Shown here: piece after piece, positions 38,673-47,150 of the stretch
Layout of the letters: each line of letters opens with the position of its first letter
How positions within the stretch are numbered: the first letter of the stretch is position 1
DNA from: Streptomyces sp. NRRL B-24484
Lineage (GTDB): Bacteria > Actinomycetota > Actinomycetes > Streptomycetales > Streptomycetaceae
Direction of reading: 5' to 3'
Assembly: GCF_000717715.1 (NCBI RefSeq)
Contig: NZ_JOAI01000015.1
Location: forward strand, 62,001 to 126,000
Length of the DNA stretch: 64,000 nucleotides
Program-made: the position numbers and the translations under genes
Notes under the pieces: generated by a model
Seen by the model: only the letters and a program-made list of their open reading frames with translations
Told to the model about the DNA's origin: nothing
Databases searched by the model: none

Positions 38673-40454
38673 TCACTGCTCCCGTCGGTGCAGCCGATCC
38701 CCGAACGCCCCCGACCCCACCGGAGCCGACCGATGCGCGACACCGCCCCCGCCCCGCACGCCGACCGCCGCGAGCAGAACGCCGCCCGGCTGCTGCGCGC
38801 CTCCGCCCGCCACTCCCACGACCCGCTGACCGAGATCGACTGGGACGCGCCGATCGACCCCGACCACTTCGCCCTGCCGCAGCACCGCGTCACCCTCTAC
38901 GGCACCCCGCTGTGGGAGACCCTGACGCCGCGGCAGCGGGCCCGCCTCAGCGTGCACCAGCTGGCCTCGGCGACCGCGGCCGGCATCTGGTTCGAACTGG
39001 TGCTGATGGAGGGCCTGATCCGGCACGTCTACGAGGGCGACCTGACCACCCGGCACGCGCAGTACGCGCTGACCGAGGTCGCCGACGAGTGCCGGCACTC
39101 CACCATGTTCGCCCGGTACATCGCCGCCACCGGCTACCCGTCGGCCCGGCCCACGGCCAGGGCGCACCGGCGCGGCAAGCTGCACTTCCTGCTGAACGAC
39201 ACCGCGATCACCTTCGCCGGGGCGATCTTCGTGGAGGAGTTCACCGACGCGATGCAGCGGGAGATGGTCCGCGACGAGTCGCTGCAGCCGCTGGCCCGGG
39301 CGGTGGCGCGGATCCACGTCGTCGAGGAGGCCCGGCACATCGGCTACGCCAAGCCCGAACTGGAGCGGATCTGGGCGCAGATGGGCCCGGCCCGGCGCGC
39401 GGTCTTCCGGCGCGGCCTGCTGGTGCTGGCCCGGCTCGCGGTGGCCGAGCTCGTCCACCCGCGGGTGTACGCCCTCTGCGGCCTGGACGTCCGCGAGGCG
39501 GAGCGCGCCGCCGCGGCCAACGAGCACTGGCGGCTGGCCCGCGTCGAGTGGGCCCGCAAGGCGCTCGTGTTCTTCACCGACCTCGGCATCGTGGACGAAC
39601 GGACGGCCCCGCGGTGGCGCCGCGCCGGCCTGCTCGACTGAGCCCCCGGCCCGCCCGGCTCGGAGCACGGCGTCGCCGGCCACCGTACCGAGGGCGTAGG
39701 TGACGGCCGAGGCCGCGGCCACGATGAGCAGCTGCCGCAGGGCGGTGCGCACCGCGCTGCGGCCCGAGCCCAGACCGAGGGCCGCGCCGACCGCGAGCGA
39801 GGCCACGGCCGTCACCACCGCGGGGGCCACGACCGCGGCGGCGCCCTCGGTGACGAACCGGGGCACCAGCGGGACGAGGGCACCGAGCGCGAAGAGCAGC
39901 AGCGAACCGGCCGCGGCCACCGCCGGCGAGCCGGCGTCCTCGGCACCGACGCCGAACAGGATGCGCAGGCTGGTCTGCCGGGCCGTCCGGCCTGCGGAGA
40001 CGACCCCGCGGGTGGCCCGGACGGCGGTGACCGGGTCGAGGCCGCGCTCGCGGAGGCTGCGCGCCAGGTGGGCCATCACCACCGGCGGCGAGTGCCGCCA
40101 GGCGTCCTGCAGCGAGTCCTCCGTGCCCCGGGCGACCTCGCGCTGGCCGCGGACCGACACCCATTCGCAGGCCGCCGTCGACAGCGCCCCCGCGACCGGG
40201 CCGGCGAGCCCGGACAGCCGGACGGTGGCCGCGTCCACCGAGGCGCCGGCGATGCCGAGGATGAAGCAGAGGTTGCTGACCAGCCCGTCGTTGACGCCGA
40301 GGACGGCGGCCCGGATCCCGCCGCCCGCGACCCGCCCGGCGGTGCGGCCGATCGCCGCGAGCTCCGCCTCGGCGGCCTCGTCGTCGTGGTCGGTACGGGC
40401 GGCCGGGTCCCGGCCCGGCGCGATGGTGGCCCGGTCGGGGCCGGGGGCGGACAT
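38673..40454 (-). CDS. VIT1/CCC1 transporter frame lacking a nearby stop
   Basis: From the ATG at 40454 the first 260 residues are a clear VIT1-type transporter: AAVLGVNDGLVSNLCFILGIAGA read in parts, the ACEWVSVRGQREV motif, and membrane helices ending YALGTVAG at about 39680. No stop follows; the frame stays open through the whole antisense strand of the AurF-like gene to TGA at 38673. The true protein probably ends near 39650, so either a frameshift or stop loss has occurred or the tail is a 330-residue extension. Family members move iron or manganese. Recognisable domain: 39675-40454. Confidence 0.55.
   Translation of the reverse strand: MSAPGPDRATIAPGRDPAARTDHDDEAAEAELAAIGRTAGRVAGGGIRAAVLGVNDGLVSNLCFILGIAGASVDAATVRLSGLAGPVAGALSTAACEWVSVRGQREVARGTEDSLQDAWRHSPPVVMAHLARSLRERGLDPVTAVRATRGVVSAGRTARQTSLRILFGVGAEDAGSPAVAAAGSLLLFALGALVPLVPRFVTEGAAAVVAPAVVTAVASLAVGAALGLGSGRSAVRTALRQLLIVAAASAVTYALGTVAGDAVLRAGRAGGSVEQAGAAPPRGRPFVHDAEVGEEHERLAGPLDAGQPPVLVGRGGALRLADVQAAEGVHPRVDELGHREPGQHQQAAPEDRAPGRAHLRPDPLQFGLGVADVPGLLDDVDPRHRPGQRLQRLVADHLPLHRVGELLHEDRPGEGDRGVVQQEVQLAAPVRPGRGPGRRVAGGGDVPGEHGGVPALVGDLGQRVLRVPGGQVALVDVPDQALHQHQFEPDAGRGRRGQLVHAEAGPLPRRQGLPQRGAVEGDAVLRQGEVVGVDRRVPVDLGQRVVGVAGGGAQQPGGVLLAAVGVRGGGGVAHRSAPVGSGAFGDRLHRREQ
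38733..39641 (+). CDS. AurF-like diiron oxygenase
   Basis: A 302-residue ferritin-like oxygenase. The diiron ligands are visible as E in WFELVLMEG near 90, EVADECRHS near 120 (ExxxxH), EEFTDAM near 170 and VVEEARHIGYA near 195, followed by a conserved His in VHPRVY. AurF oxidises an aryl amine to a nitro group; relatives of unknown substrate are common in actinobacteria. GGAG precedes the ATG. TTGACA at 38652-38657 is a good -35 candidate. It lies entirely antisense to the open tail of the VIT1 frame. No biosynthetic cluster surrounds it. Confidence 0.85.
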   Translation: MRDTAPAPHADRREQNAARLLRASARHSHDPLTEIDWDAPIDPDHFALPQHRVTLYGTPLWETLTPRQRARLSVHQLASATAAGIWFELVLMEGLIRHVYEGDLTTRHAQYALTEVADECRHSTMFARYIAATGYPSARPTARAHRRGKLHFLLNDTAITFAGAIFVEEFTDAMQREMVRDESLQPLARAVARIHVVEEARHIGYAKPELERIWAQMGPARRAVFRRGLLVLARLAVAELVHPRVYALCGLDVREAERAAAANEHWRLARVEWARKALVFFTDLGIVDERTAPRWRRAGLLD

Positions 40455-40619
40455 GCGCCCGGCGTAGGCGCTCACCGGGCCGCCGCCCCGGAACACGGCG
40501 GCGGCCCGGCGGGGCCGGTCACCACCATGGGTGTCGCGATGCGGGGTGTCGCGGCCACGGCGGGTGGCGCGGGCGCGGTGGGGGTGCAGGAGGCCCCGGG
40601 TGCGGAGCAGGATCGAAGG

Positions 40620-42116
40620 ATGAGCGGCGATGGGGCGGCATTGGCGATCCGGATGGGCACCGCGCGGGCGCGCTGGGTGCTCCTGGCGACGGTCCTCGGC
40701 TCCGGCATGGCGATGCTGGACGGCACGGTGGTCAACGTGGCCCTGCCACGGATCGGCGAGGACCTCGACGCCTCGCTCGCCGCCCTGCAGTGGACGGTCA
40801 ACTCCTACCTGCTGACCCTGGCCGCGCTGATCCTGCTCGGCGGCTCGCTGGGCGACCGGTACGGGCGGCGACGGGTCTTCACGATCGGGGTGGTCTGGTT
40901 CGCGGCCGCGTCGGCGATCTGCGCGGCGGCCCCGACCATCGAGGTGCTGATCGCCGCCCGGGCGCTGCAGGGCATCGGCGGGGCCCTGCTGACGCCGGGC
41001 TCGCTGGCCATGCTGCAGGCGGTGTTCCACCCGGACGACCGGGGCGCGGCGGTGGGTGCCTGGTCGGGGCTGGGCGGCGTCGCGGCCGCGGTCGGACCGT
41101 TCCTCGGCGGCTGGCTGGTCGACGGGCCGGGCTGGCGGTGGATCTTCCTGATCAACGTGCCCGTCGCGGTGGTGGTGGTCGCGGTGTCCGCCCGCCACGT
41201 GCCGGAGACCCGCGACCCGGACCGCTCGGGGCGGTTCGACGTGCTGGGCGCGGCGCTCGCCGCCCTGGCGCTCGCCGGGGTGACGTACGCCCTGACCGAG
41301 ACGGGCAGCACCTTCGCGCCGGTCGCAGGCCTGCTCGGGGTGCTCTTCGGGGTGGCCTTCGTCCTGGTCGAGCGGCGCGCCGAGGAACCGATGCTGCCGC
41401 TGGAGCTGTTCTCGTCCCGGCTGTTCACCTCGGTGAACCTGGTGACCCTGTGCGTGTACGGCGCGTTCAGCGGCGTCTTCCTGCTGCTGACCGTGCAACT
41501 GCAGGTGGTGTCCGGGTTCAGCCCGCTGACGGCGGGGGTGGCGCTGGTGCCGATCACCGTGCTGATGCTGGCCTTCTCCAGCCGGGCGGGCCGTCTGGGC
41601 CGGGCGGTCGGACCGCGGCTGCCGCTCTTCCTCGGGCCGGTGATCTGCGCGGCGGGTGTGCTGCTGATGCTCCGGATCGGCCCGGACGCCTCGTACTGGG
41701 CGGACGTGCTGCCCGCGGTGACGGTGCTCGGCTGCGGGATGACCCTGCTGGTGGCACCGCTGACGGCGACCGTCCTCGCGGCGGTGGACGTCCGGCGGGC
41801 CGGGATCGCCAGCGGGGTCAACAACGCGGCGGCCCGGGCCGCGGGGCTGCTGGCGGTGGCGGCCCTGCCGGCACTCGCCGGGCTCAGCGGCAACGCCTAC
41901 CGGGTGCCGGCCGCGGTGGACGACGCCTTCGAGACCGCGATGCTGATCTGCGCCGGACTGCTCGCGACGGGCGGCCTGCTGGCACTGGCCACCGTGCGCA
42001 GCGACGCCCTGGAGCCGGAACGGGAGATCGCCGAGCCGAACTGCGGCTGGCGCTGCGACACCACCACCCCACCCATCGACCCCGGCCACCCCGCCCACCG
42101 CACCGACCCCGGATGA
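40620..42116 (+). CDS. MFS exporter, DHA2/EmrB type
   Basis: A 498-residue major-facilitator protein with about 14 membrane helices. VLGSGMAMLDGTVVNVALPRIGEDL opens helix 1 (read in parts), motif A is GSLGDRYGRRRVF near 75, GIGGALLTPGSLAML follows, and motif C is GLGGVAAAVGPFLGG near 155. Multidrug or antibiotic export is likely. The C-terminal 30 residues are hydrophilic and rich in Pro and His. ATG at 40620 has only GAAGG close by. Divergent from the VIT1 frame. Confidence 0.88.
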   Translation: MSGDGAALAIRMGTARARWVLLATVLGSGMAMLDGTVVNVALPRIGEDLDASLAALQWTVNSYLLTLAALILLGGSLGDRYGRRRVFTIGVVWFAAASAICAAAPTIEVLIAARALQGIGGALLTPGSLAMLQAVFHPDDRGAAVGAWSGLGGVAAAVGPFLGGWLVDGPGWRWIFLINVPVAVVVVAVSARHVPETRDPDRSGRFDVLGAALAALALAGVTYALTETGSTFAPVAGLLGVLFGVAFVLVERRAEEPMLPLELFSSRLFTSVNLVTLCVYGAFSGVFLLLTVQLQVVSGFSPLTAGVALVPITVLMLAFSSRAGRLGRAVGPRLPLFLGPVICAAGVLLMLRIGPDASYWADVLPAVTVLGCGMTLLVAPLTATVLAAVDVRRAGIASGVNNAAARAAGLLAVAALPALAGLSGNAYRVPAAVDDAFETAMLICAGLLATGGLLALATVRSDALEPEREIAEPNCGWRCDTTTPPIDPGHPAHRTDPG

Positions 42117-42173
42117 CCCTGCGTGGTCCACCCCAGGGACGCGTGGGGGCACCGACCAGGGCCGAGCACAGAA

Positions 42174-42210
42174 CAGGGGCGCGGGGAACTCTGCAGTCCC
42201 CGCGCCCCTG
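42174..42210. terminator. Perfect 14-bp terminator hairpin
   Basis: CAGGGGCGCGGGGA pairs perfectly with TCCCCGCGCCCCTG around a 9-base loop, between the convergent MFS and purB genes. Confidence 0.85.
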
Positions 42211-42228
42211 GGGGCGAACCCGCCGCTG

Positions 42229-43659
42229 CTACAGGATGTCGCCCGGGGCGTACTTCGCGGCCTCCGGGTAGGCGTCCGCGACGGCCTCGATCCGGCGGAC
42301 CACCTCGGCGACCTGGGCGCCGGCCGCGCCGGTGAAGGAGAGCCGGTCGGCGAGCAGCGCGTCCAGGGCGGCCCGGTCGAGCGGGATCCGCCCGTCCTCG
42401 GCGAGCCGGCCGAGCAGCGCGTTCTCGCGGGCGCCCTCCCGCATGGCGAGCGCGGAGGCGACGGCGTGCTCCTTGATGACCTCGTGCGCGGTCTCGCGGC
42501 CGACGCCGGCCCGCACCGCGCCCATCAGCACCTTGGTGGTGGCGAGGAACGGCAGGTACCGGTCGAGCTCGGCCTCGATCACGGCGGGGAAGGCGCCGAA
42601 CTCGTCGAGGACGGTGAGGAAGGTCTCCAGCAGGCCGTCGAAGGCGAAGAACGCGTCCGGCAGCGCGACCCGGCGGACGACGGAGCAGGAGACGTCGCCC
42701 TCGTTCCACTGGTCGCCGCCGAGCTCGGCGGTCATCGAGGCGTAGCCGCGCAGGATGACCGCGAGGCCGTTGACGCGCTCGCAGGAGCGGGTGTTCATCT
42801 TGTGCGGCATCGCCGAGGAGCCGACCTGGCCGGCCTTGAAGCCCTCGGTGACCAGCTCGTGGCCGGCCATCAGGCGGATGGTCTTGGCGAGGCTGGACGG
42901 CGCGGCGGCGAGCTGGACGAGGGCGGAGACGACCTCGAAGTCCAGCGAGCGCGGGTAGACCTGGCCGACGCTGGTGAGCACGTGGTCGAAGCCGAGGTGG
43001 CCGGCGACCCGGCGCTCCAGCTCGGCGAGCTTCTCGGCGTCGCCGCCGAGCAGGTCGAGCATGTCCTGGGCGGTGCCGACCGGGCCCTTGATGCCGCGCA
43101 GCGGGTAGCGGGCGACGAGCTCCTCCAGCCGGCGGAAGGCGACGAGCAGCTCGTCGGCGACGGTCGCGAACCGCTTGCCGAGGGTGGTCGCCTGGGCGGC
43201 GACGTTGTGCGAGCGGCCGGCCATGACGAGCTCGCCGTACTGGGCGGAGAGGCGGCCGAGGCGGACGAGGACGGCCACCGTGCGGTCGCGGACGTGCTCC
43301 AGCGACTGGCGGATCTGCAGCTGCTCGACGTTCTCGGTGAGATCGCGCGAGGTCATGCCCTTGTGGATCTGCTCGTGCCCGGCGAGGTCGCTGAACTCCT
43401 CGATGCGGGCCTTGACGTCGTGCCGGGTGATCCGCTCGCGGGCGGCGATCGACTCGAGGTCGACCTGGTCGATCACGCGCTCGTAGTCGGCGACGGCGCC
43501 GGCCGGGACCTCGATGCCGAGGTCCTGCTGGGCCTTGAGGACGGCGAGCCACAGGTGGCGCTCGAGGACCACCTTGTGCTCGGGGGACCAGAGCTGGGCC
43601 AGGGTCGCCGAGGCGTACCGGTTGGCCAGGACATTGGGGATCTGGGGCTTCGCGCTCAC
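42229..43659 (-). CDS. purB: Adenylosuccinate lyase
   Basis: A 476-residue fumarase-superfamily lyase catalysing two steps of purine synthesis: SAICAR to AICAR and adenylosuccinate to AMP. The signature loop GSSAMPHKMN lies near 280 with its catalytic Ser. GMTSRDLTENVEQLQ near 95 and AGRSHNVAAQATTLGKR near 150 supply the substrate site. VSAKPQIPNVLANRYAS is the conserved N-terminus. The GTG at 43659 is 8 bases after TAGGCT with no ribosome site, indicating a leaderless or very short leader. Confidence 0.96.
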   Translation of the reverse strand: MSAKPQIPNVLANRYASATLAQLWSPEHKVVLERHLWLAVLKAQQDLGIEVPAGAVADYERVIDQVDLESIAARERITRHDVKARIEEFSDLAGHEQIHKGMTSRDLTENVEQLQIRQSLEHVRDRTVAVLVRLGRLSAQYGELVMAGRSHNVAAQATTLGKRFATVADELLVAFRRLEELVARYPLRGIKGPVGTAQDMLDLLGGDAEKLAELERRVAGHLGFDHVLTSVGQVYPRSLDFEVVSALVQLAAAPSSLAKTIRLMAGHELVTEGFKAGQVGSSAMPHKMNTRSCERVNGLAVILRGYASMTAELGGDQWNEGDVSCSVVRRVALPDAFFAFDGLLETFLTVLDEFGAFPAVIEAELDRYLPFLATTKVLMGAVRAGVGRETAHEVIKEHAVASALAMREGARENALLGRLAEDGRIPLDRAALDALLADRLSFTGAAGAQVAEVVRRIEAVADAYPEAAKYAPGDIL

Positions 43660-43667
43660 GCTGGGCA

Positions 43668-43673
43668 AGCCTA
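43668..43673 (-). promoter_or_regulatory. -10 box of purB
   Basis: TAGGCT on the minus strand, 8 bases before the GTG start; no Shine-Dalgarno sequence. Confidence 0.45.
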
Positions 43674-43819
43674 ACAGCCGAGGTCGGCGCGGCCCGCGCC
43701 GCCCGCCGACGCGTCCCGGCCCTCGGACGGCGCACACCCCGCACCGCACGCCTCGGACACCACGCCCCGGACACCTCGGGCCCCGCCGCCCAAGGGGCAC
43801 CGGGCCCGCGGCATACGGC

Positions 43820-44260
43820 TCAGCGCTCGGCGAGCAGCGGCAGCACCTGGCGGCACAGCTCCTGGAGGGCGGTGCGCTGCTCGGGGTCCAGGCTGGCGAA
43901 GGCCTCGTGGGTGCGGACCATGTCGGTGCGGATCAGGTCGAGCACCTCGCGGCCCTGCTCGGTGATGCCGACGATCTTCACCCGGCGGTCGCCCGCCGCG
44001 GCCTCGCGCTGGGCGAGGCCGAGCGTCTCCAGCCGGTCGACGATGCCGGTGACGTTGGAGGCGTCGCAGCCGAGCCGGCCGGCCAGCGCCCGCATCGGTA
44101 CCGGCTCCTGGACGGACTTGAGCGCCTTGGCCTGCGAGGAGCTGAGTCCGTGCCGGGCGGCCGCGGCGGCGAAGTCCTGGAAGTAGGCGGCACCGACGGC
44201 CGCCACCGACTCCATCAGGTCGGCGGTGGACGGTGCGGTGGTGGACCCTGTCGTGACCAT
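43820..44260 (-). CDS. MarR-family transcriptional regulator
   Basis: A 146-residue MarR protein: LSSSQAKALKSV, MRALAGRLGCDASNVTGIVDRLETLGL and the wing REAAAGDRRVKIVGITEQG (residues 38-105). A single Cys sits in the recognition region. Target unknown. An imperfect inverted repeat CTTCAG-CGA-CTCAAG lies at 44283-44297, just upstream of the ATG, and could be its own operator. It is 109 bases downstream of the DUF3037 gene on the same strand. Confidence 0.88.
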   Translation of the reverse strand: MVTTGSTTAPSTADLMESVAAVGAAYFQDFAAAAARHGLSSSQAKALKSVQEPVPMRALAGRLGCDASNVTGIVDRLETLGLAQREAAAGDRRVKIVGITEQGREVLDLIRTDMVRTHEAFASLDPEQRTALQELCRQVLPLLAER

Positions 44261-44368
44261 GCGGCCAGCGTACGCCGGTATTCTTCAGCGACTCAAGCTT
44301 CGAGGACGGCAAGCACCGAGTGGCGCGCGGCACACCGGCCACGCGCCTGCCCGCCCGTCAGAACGCCC

Positions 44369-44758
44369 TCAGAGCACCAACTGCTCGAAGAGGTGCCGCA
44401 GCTCGGCCTCCGGGTCGCCGGTGAGCCCGGTGTGCACCGGGCCGGGCTGCAGGACGGCGCTGCGCGGCGCGGTCAGCCAGCGGAACCGCTGCCCCGCGCT
44501 GTCGCCGGCCGCCGGGCCGGCGGCCTCGCCGCCCGTGCAGACGGCCTCCACCCCGTGCAGGGCGCGGCGGACGGCGTGGACGTCGGCGACCGGGTCGAGC
44601 GAGAGCAGTCGGCCCTGGTCGAGGTGGGTGCGGGCGCCCAGGTAGCCGGACTGCCGGCAGTAGAGCAGCACCCCGACGTTGATGAACTCGCCGCGCTCCA
44701 CCCGGGGAACGGCGCGGATCACCGCGTACTCGTAGTCGTCGCGCGTCGGCTCGGCCAT
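44369..44758 (-). CDS. DUF3037 protein, partner of HipA-like kinase
   Basis: A 129-residue protein of the DUF3037 family: YEYAVIRAVPRVERGEFINVGVLLYC (in parts), then a conserved LDQGRLLSLDP segment and a helical C-terminus. Function unknown. Its ATG shares the A of the upstream TGA stop, so it is translationally coupled to the HipA-like gene. The pairing recurs in actinobacteria, which suggests the two products act together. Confidence 0.85.
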   Translation of the reverse strand: MAEPTRDDYEYAVIRAVPRVERGEFINVGVLLYCRQSGYLGARTHLDQGRLLSLDPVADVHAVRRALHGVEAVCTGGEAAGPAAGDSAGQRFRWLTAPRSAVLQPGPVHTGLTGDPEAELRHLFEQLVL

Positions 44759-45513
44759 CAGCCGGCCACCTCCGGAAGCCAGTCGCGGCGGCCCGCCAGC
44801 CGGGCCGTCAGCAGGTCGCGGTACGCGGTGCGGACCGCGTCGGGCGAGTCGAAGCCGGGCTCGTCGGCCAGCCACACCTCGGGGACGGCGGTGACCGCGG
44901 CCTCCAGGGCCGCCGGGACGAGCGGGGCGAGTTCGGCGTCGGCGGCCTTGAGGTCGGGCGCGGCGGGCAGCAGGGCGTGGTCGCCGGCGTCGTAGCGGCG
45001 GCCCGCCCAGCCGGCGGAGCCGGCCCAGTGGTGATGGAAGATCAGGGTGGCGCCGTGGTCGATCAGCCGCAGCCCGCCGGCCGCCATCAGCATGTTGGGG
45101 TTGCGCCAGGACCGGTCGACGTTGCCGACGAAGGCGTCGAACCAGAGCACCCGCCCGGCGAGCGCGGGGTCGACGTCGAAGCAGAGCGGGTCGAAGTTGA
45201 GGGCCCCGCTGACGAAGGCCATGCCGAGGTTCGCGCCGCCACTGGCCCGCATCTGGTCCTGGATCTGGTGCTCGGGCTCGCTGCGGGCGAGCACCGGGTC
45301 GAGGTCGAGCAGCACCAGCTCCGGCACGGGCAGCCCGAGGCCGCGGCCGAGCTCGCCGGCCAGCACCTCGGCGATCAGCGCCTTGCGGCCCTGCGCGGCG
45401 CCGCACCACTTGAGGACGTACAGCCGCCGGTCGTCGGCCTCGACCAGGCCCGGCATGGAGCCGCCTTCTCGCAGTGGCGTCACGTACCGGACCGCCGTCA
45501 CCTCGGGGAGCAT
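44758..45513 (-). CDS. HipA-like kinase (HipA_2 family)
   Basis: A 251-residue kinase-like protein shorter than E. coli HipA (440) and lacking the N-subdomain 1. LYVLKWCGAAQGRKALIAEVLAGEL provides the ATP-anchoring Lys and Glu; the catalytic loop is FVGNVDRSWRNPN with Asp and Asn; the metal-binding acid is in LRLIDHGATL. Target unknown; HipA proper phosphorylates a tRNA synthetase. No HipB antitoxin is adjacent. TAGGCT lies 6 bases before the ATG, so the message is leaderless. Operon with the DUF3037 gene. Confidence 0.85.
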   Translation of the reverse strand: MLPEVTAVRYVTPLREGGSMPGLVEADDRRLYVLKWCGAAQGRKALIAEVLAGELGRGLGLPVPELVLLDLDPVLARSEPEHQIQDQMRASGGANLGMAFVSGALNFDPLCFDVDPALAGRVLWFDAFVGNVDRSWRNPNMLMAAGGLRLIDHGATLIFHHHWAGSAGWAGRRYDAGDHALLPAAPDLKAADAELAPLVPAALEAAVTAVPEVWLADEPGFDSPDAVRTAYRDLLTARLAGRRDWLPEVAG

Positions 45514-45519
45514 CCGGCC

Positions 45520-45525
45520 AGCCTA
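45520..45525 (-). promoter_or_regulatory. -10 box for leaderless HipA-like gene
   Basis: TAGGCT on the minus strand with a 6-base gap (GGCCGG-type) to the ATG at 45513. Confidence 0.5.
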
Positions 45526-45640
45526 TCGGCGCCCGGCTACTCCCCGTGCCGTGCTGCGGTGGCAGGCCCCGTTCGTCCGTGCGAGTTTGGGGGAAAACGA
45601 TGTCCCGGCACGGCACGGACGAGCACGTAAGGGATGGACG

Positions 45641-47008
45641 ATGGAGCGACCCAGAATCGTCATCGTGGGCGGCGGCTTCGCCGGCCTGGAGTGTGCACGC
45701 CGCCTGGAGCGCAAGCTCGCGCCGGCGGAGGCCGAGATCTCCCTGGTCACTCCGTTCAGCTACCAGCTGTACCTGCCGCTGCTGCCGCACGTGGCGGCGG
45801 GGGTGCTCACCCCGCAGTCGGTGGCGGTGTCGCTGCGGCGGACGCTGCGGCGGACCCACATCGTGCCGGGCGGCGCGATCGGGGTGGACCCGCGGTCGAA
45901 GGTGATCGTGGTCCGCAAGATCACCGACGAGGTGGTGGCCGAGCGCTACGACCACCTGGTGCTCGCCCCGGGCAGCGTGACCCGCACCTTCGACATCCCC
46001 GGGCTGCGGGACTACGCGCGCGGGATGAAGACGCTGGCCGAGGCCGCGTACGTGCGCGACCACGTGATCGCGCAGCTGGACCTCGCCTCGACCACGCTGG
46101 ACCAGCGCGAGCGGGAGTCCCGGCTGCAGTTCGTGGTGGTCGGCGGCGGCTACGCGGGCACCGAGACGGCGGCCTGCCTGCAGCGGCTGACCACGGCGGC
46201 GATCCGCCGCTACCCGAGGCTGGACCCGCGGCTGATCAAGTGGCACCTGATCGACATCGCTCCGAAGCTGATGCCCGAGCTCGGCGACAAGCTCGGCACC
46301 ACGGCGCTGGAGATCCTGCGCGGACGCGGGATCGAGGTCTCGCTCGGGGTGTCGGTGGCCGAGGTCGGCGCCGAGAACGTCAAGTTCACCGACGGCCGGC
46401 TGCTGCCCTGCCGGACCCTGATCTGGACGGCCGGCGTGGTCGCCAGCCCGCTGATCGCCACGCTGGACGCGGAGACCGTGCGGGGCCGGATCGCGGTGAC
46501 CGCGGAGATGCGGGTCCCGCAGTTCGACGGGGTGTTCGCCCTCGGCGACGCCGCCGCGGTGCCGGACCTCGCCAAGGGCGACGGCGCGGTCTGCCCGCCC
46601 ACCGCCCAGCACGCGGCCCGGCAGGGCAAGGCGGTCGCCGACAACGTCGTCGCCGCGATGCACAACCAGCCGCTGGAGCCCTACTACCACAAGGACCTCG
46701 GCCTGGTCGTCGACCTCGGCGGCAAGGACGCCGTCTCCAAGCCGGCGGGCGTCGAACTGCACGGCGTACCGGCCCAGTTGGTCGCCCGCGGGTACCACCT
46801 GATGGCGATGCGGACCAACTCCGGCAAGTTCCGCGTCGGCGCCAACTGGCTGCTGAACGCCACCGCCGGCGACGACTTCGTCCGCACCGGCTTCCTCGCC
46901 CGGCAGCCCGCCCGGCTGCAGGACTTCGAGTACACCGACGCCTATCTGACGAAGGACCAGGTCCGCGAGCACGCGCAGATGCTGCTGGCGAAGGGATCCG
47001 CCACCTGA
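45641..47008 (+). CDS. ndh: Type II NADH dehydrogenase (NDH-2)
   Basis: A 455-residue FAD enzyme that passes electrons from NADH to menaquinone without pumping protons. FAD motif IVIVGGGFAGLECARRL at the N-terminus, NADH motif FVVVGGGYAGTETAACL near 165, and the second FAD motif VFALGDAAAVP near 305. CPPTAQHAARQGK near 325 is the quinone-side AQHAxRQG motif of NDH-2. Membrane contact is peripheral through the C-terminus. ATG at 45641 follows AAGGGA. Divergent from the HipA-like operon. Confidence 0.9.
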   Translation: MERPRIVIVGGGFAGLECARRLERKLAPAEAEISLVTPFSYQLYLPLLPHVAAGVLTPQSVAVSLRRTLRRTHIVPGGAIGVDPRSKVIVVRKITDEVVAERYDHLVLAPGSVTRTFDIPGLRDYARGMKTLAEAAYVRDHVIAQLDLASTTLDQRERESRLQFVVVGGGYAGTETAACLQRLTTAAIRRYPRLDPRLIKWHLIDIAPKLMPELGDKLGTTALEILRGRGIEVSLGVSVAEVGAENVKFTDGRLLPCRTLIWTAGVVASPLIATLDAETVRGRIAVTAEMRVPQFDGVFALGDAAAVPDLAKGDGAVCPPTAQHAARQGKAVADNVVAAMHNQPLEPYYHKDLGLVVDLGGKDAVSKPAGVELHGVPAQLVARGYHLMAMRTNSGKFRVGANWLLNATAGDDFVRTGFLARQPARLQDFEYTDAYLTKDQVREHAQMLLAKGSAT

Positions 47009-47056
47009 CGGAGGGTCAGCGCACCTGTCGGGTGAATCCGGCAGTCGAACCGGAGC

Positions 47057-47090
47057 CGGCGCTACCGCCCTGACCTGGGCGGTAGCGCCG
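47057..47090. terminator. Perfect 14-bp hairpin after ndh
   Basis: CGGCGCTACCGCCC pairs with GGGCGGTAGCGCCG around a 6-base loop, 49 bases after the ndh stop. Confidence 0.8.
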
Positions 47091-47150
47091 ACACGCGTCG
47101 TTAGGTGATTGTCGGACCACGGAAGGTGCGCATCGCTACCGTCCGGCAGC

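Noticed and set aside
38733..39641. AurF-like gene as part of an antibiotic cluster
   Set aside because: Neighbours are a PHP phosphoesterase, a VIT1 frame, an MFS exporter and purB; no PKS, NRPS or tailoring genes are present.
38673..42152. Extension of the minus-strand VIT1 frame to 1159 codons
   Set aside because: The part upstream of 40454 is antisense to the MFS exporter and has no domain; only the portion from the ATG at 40454 is supported.
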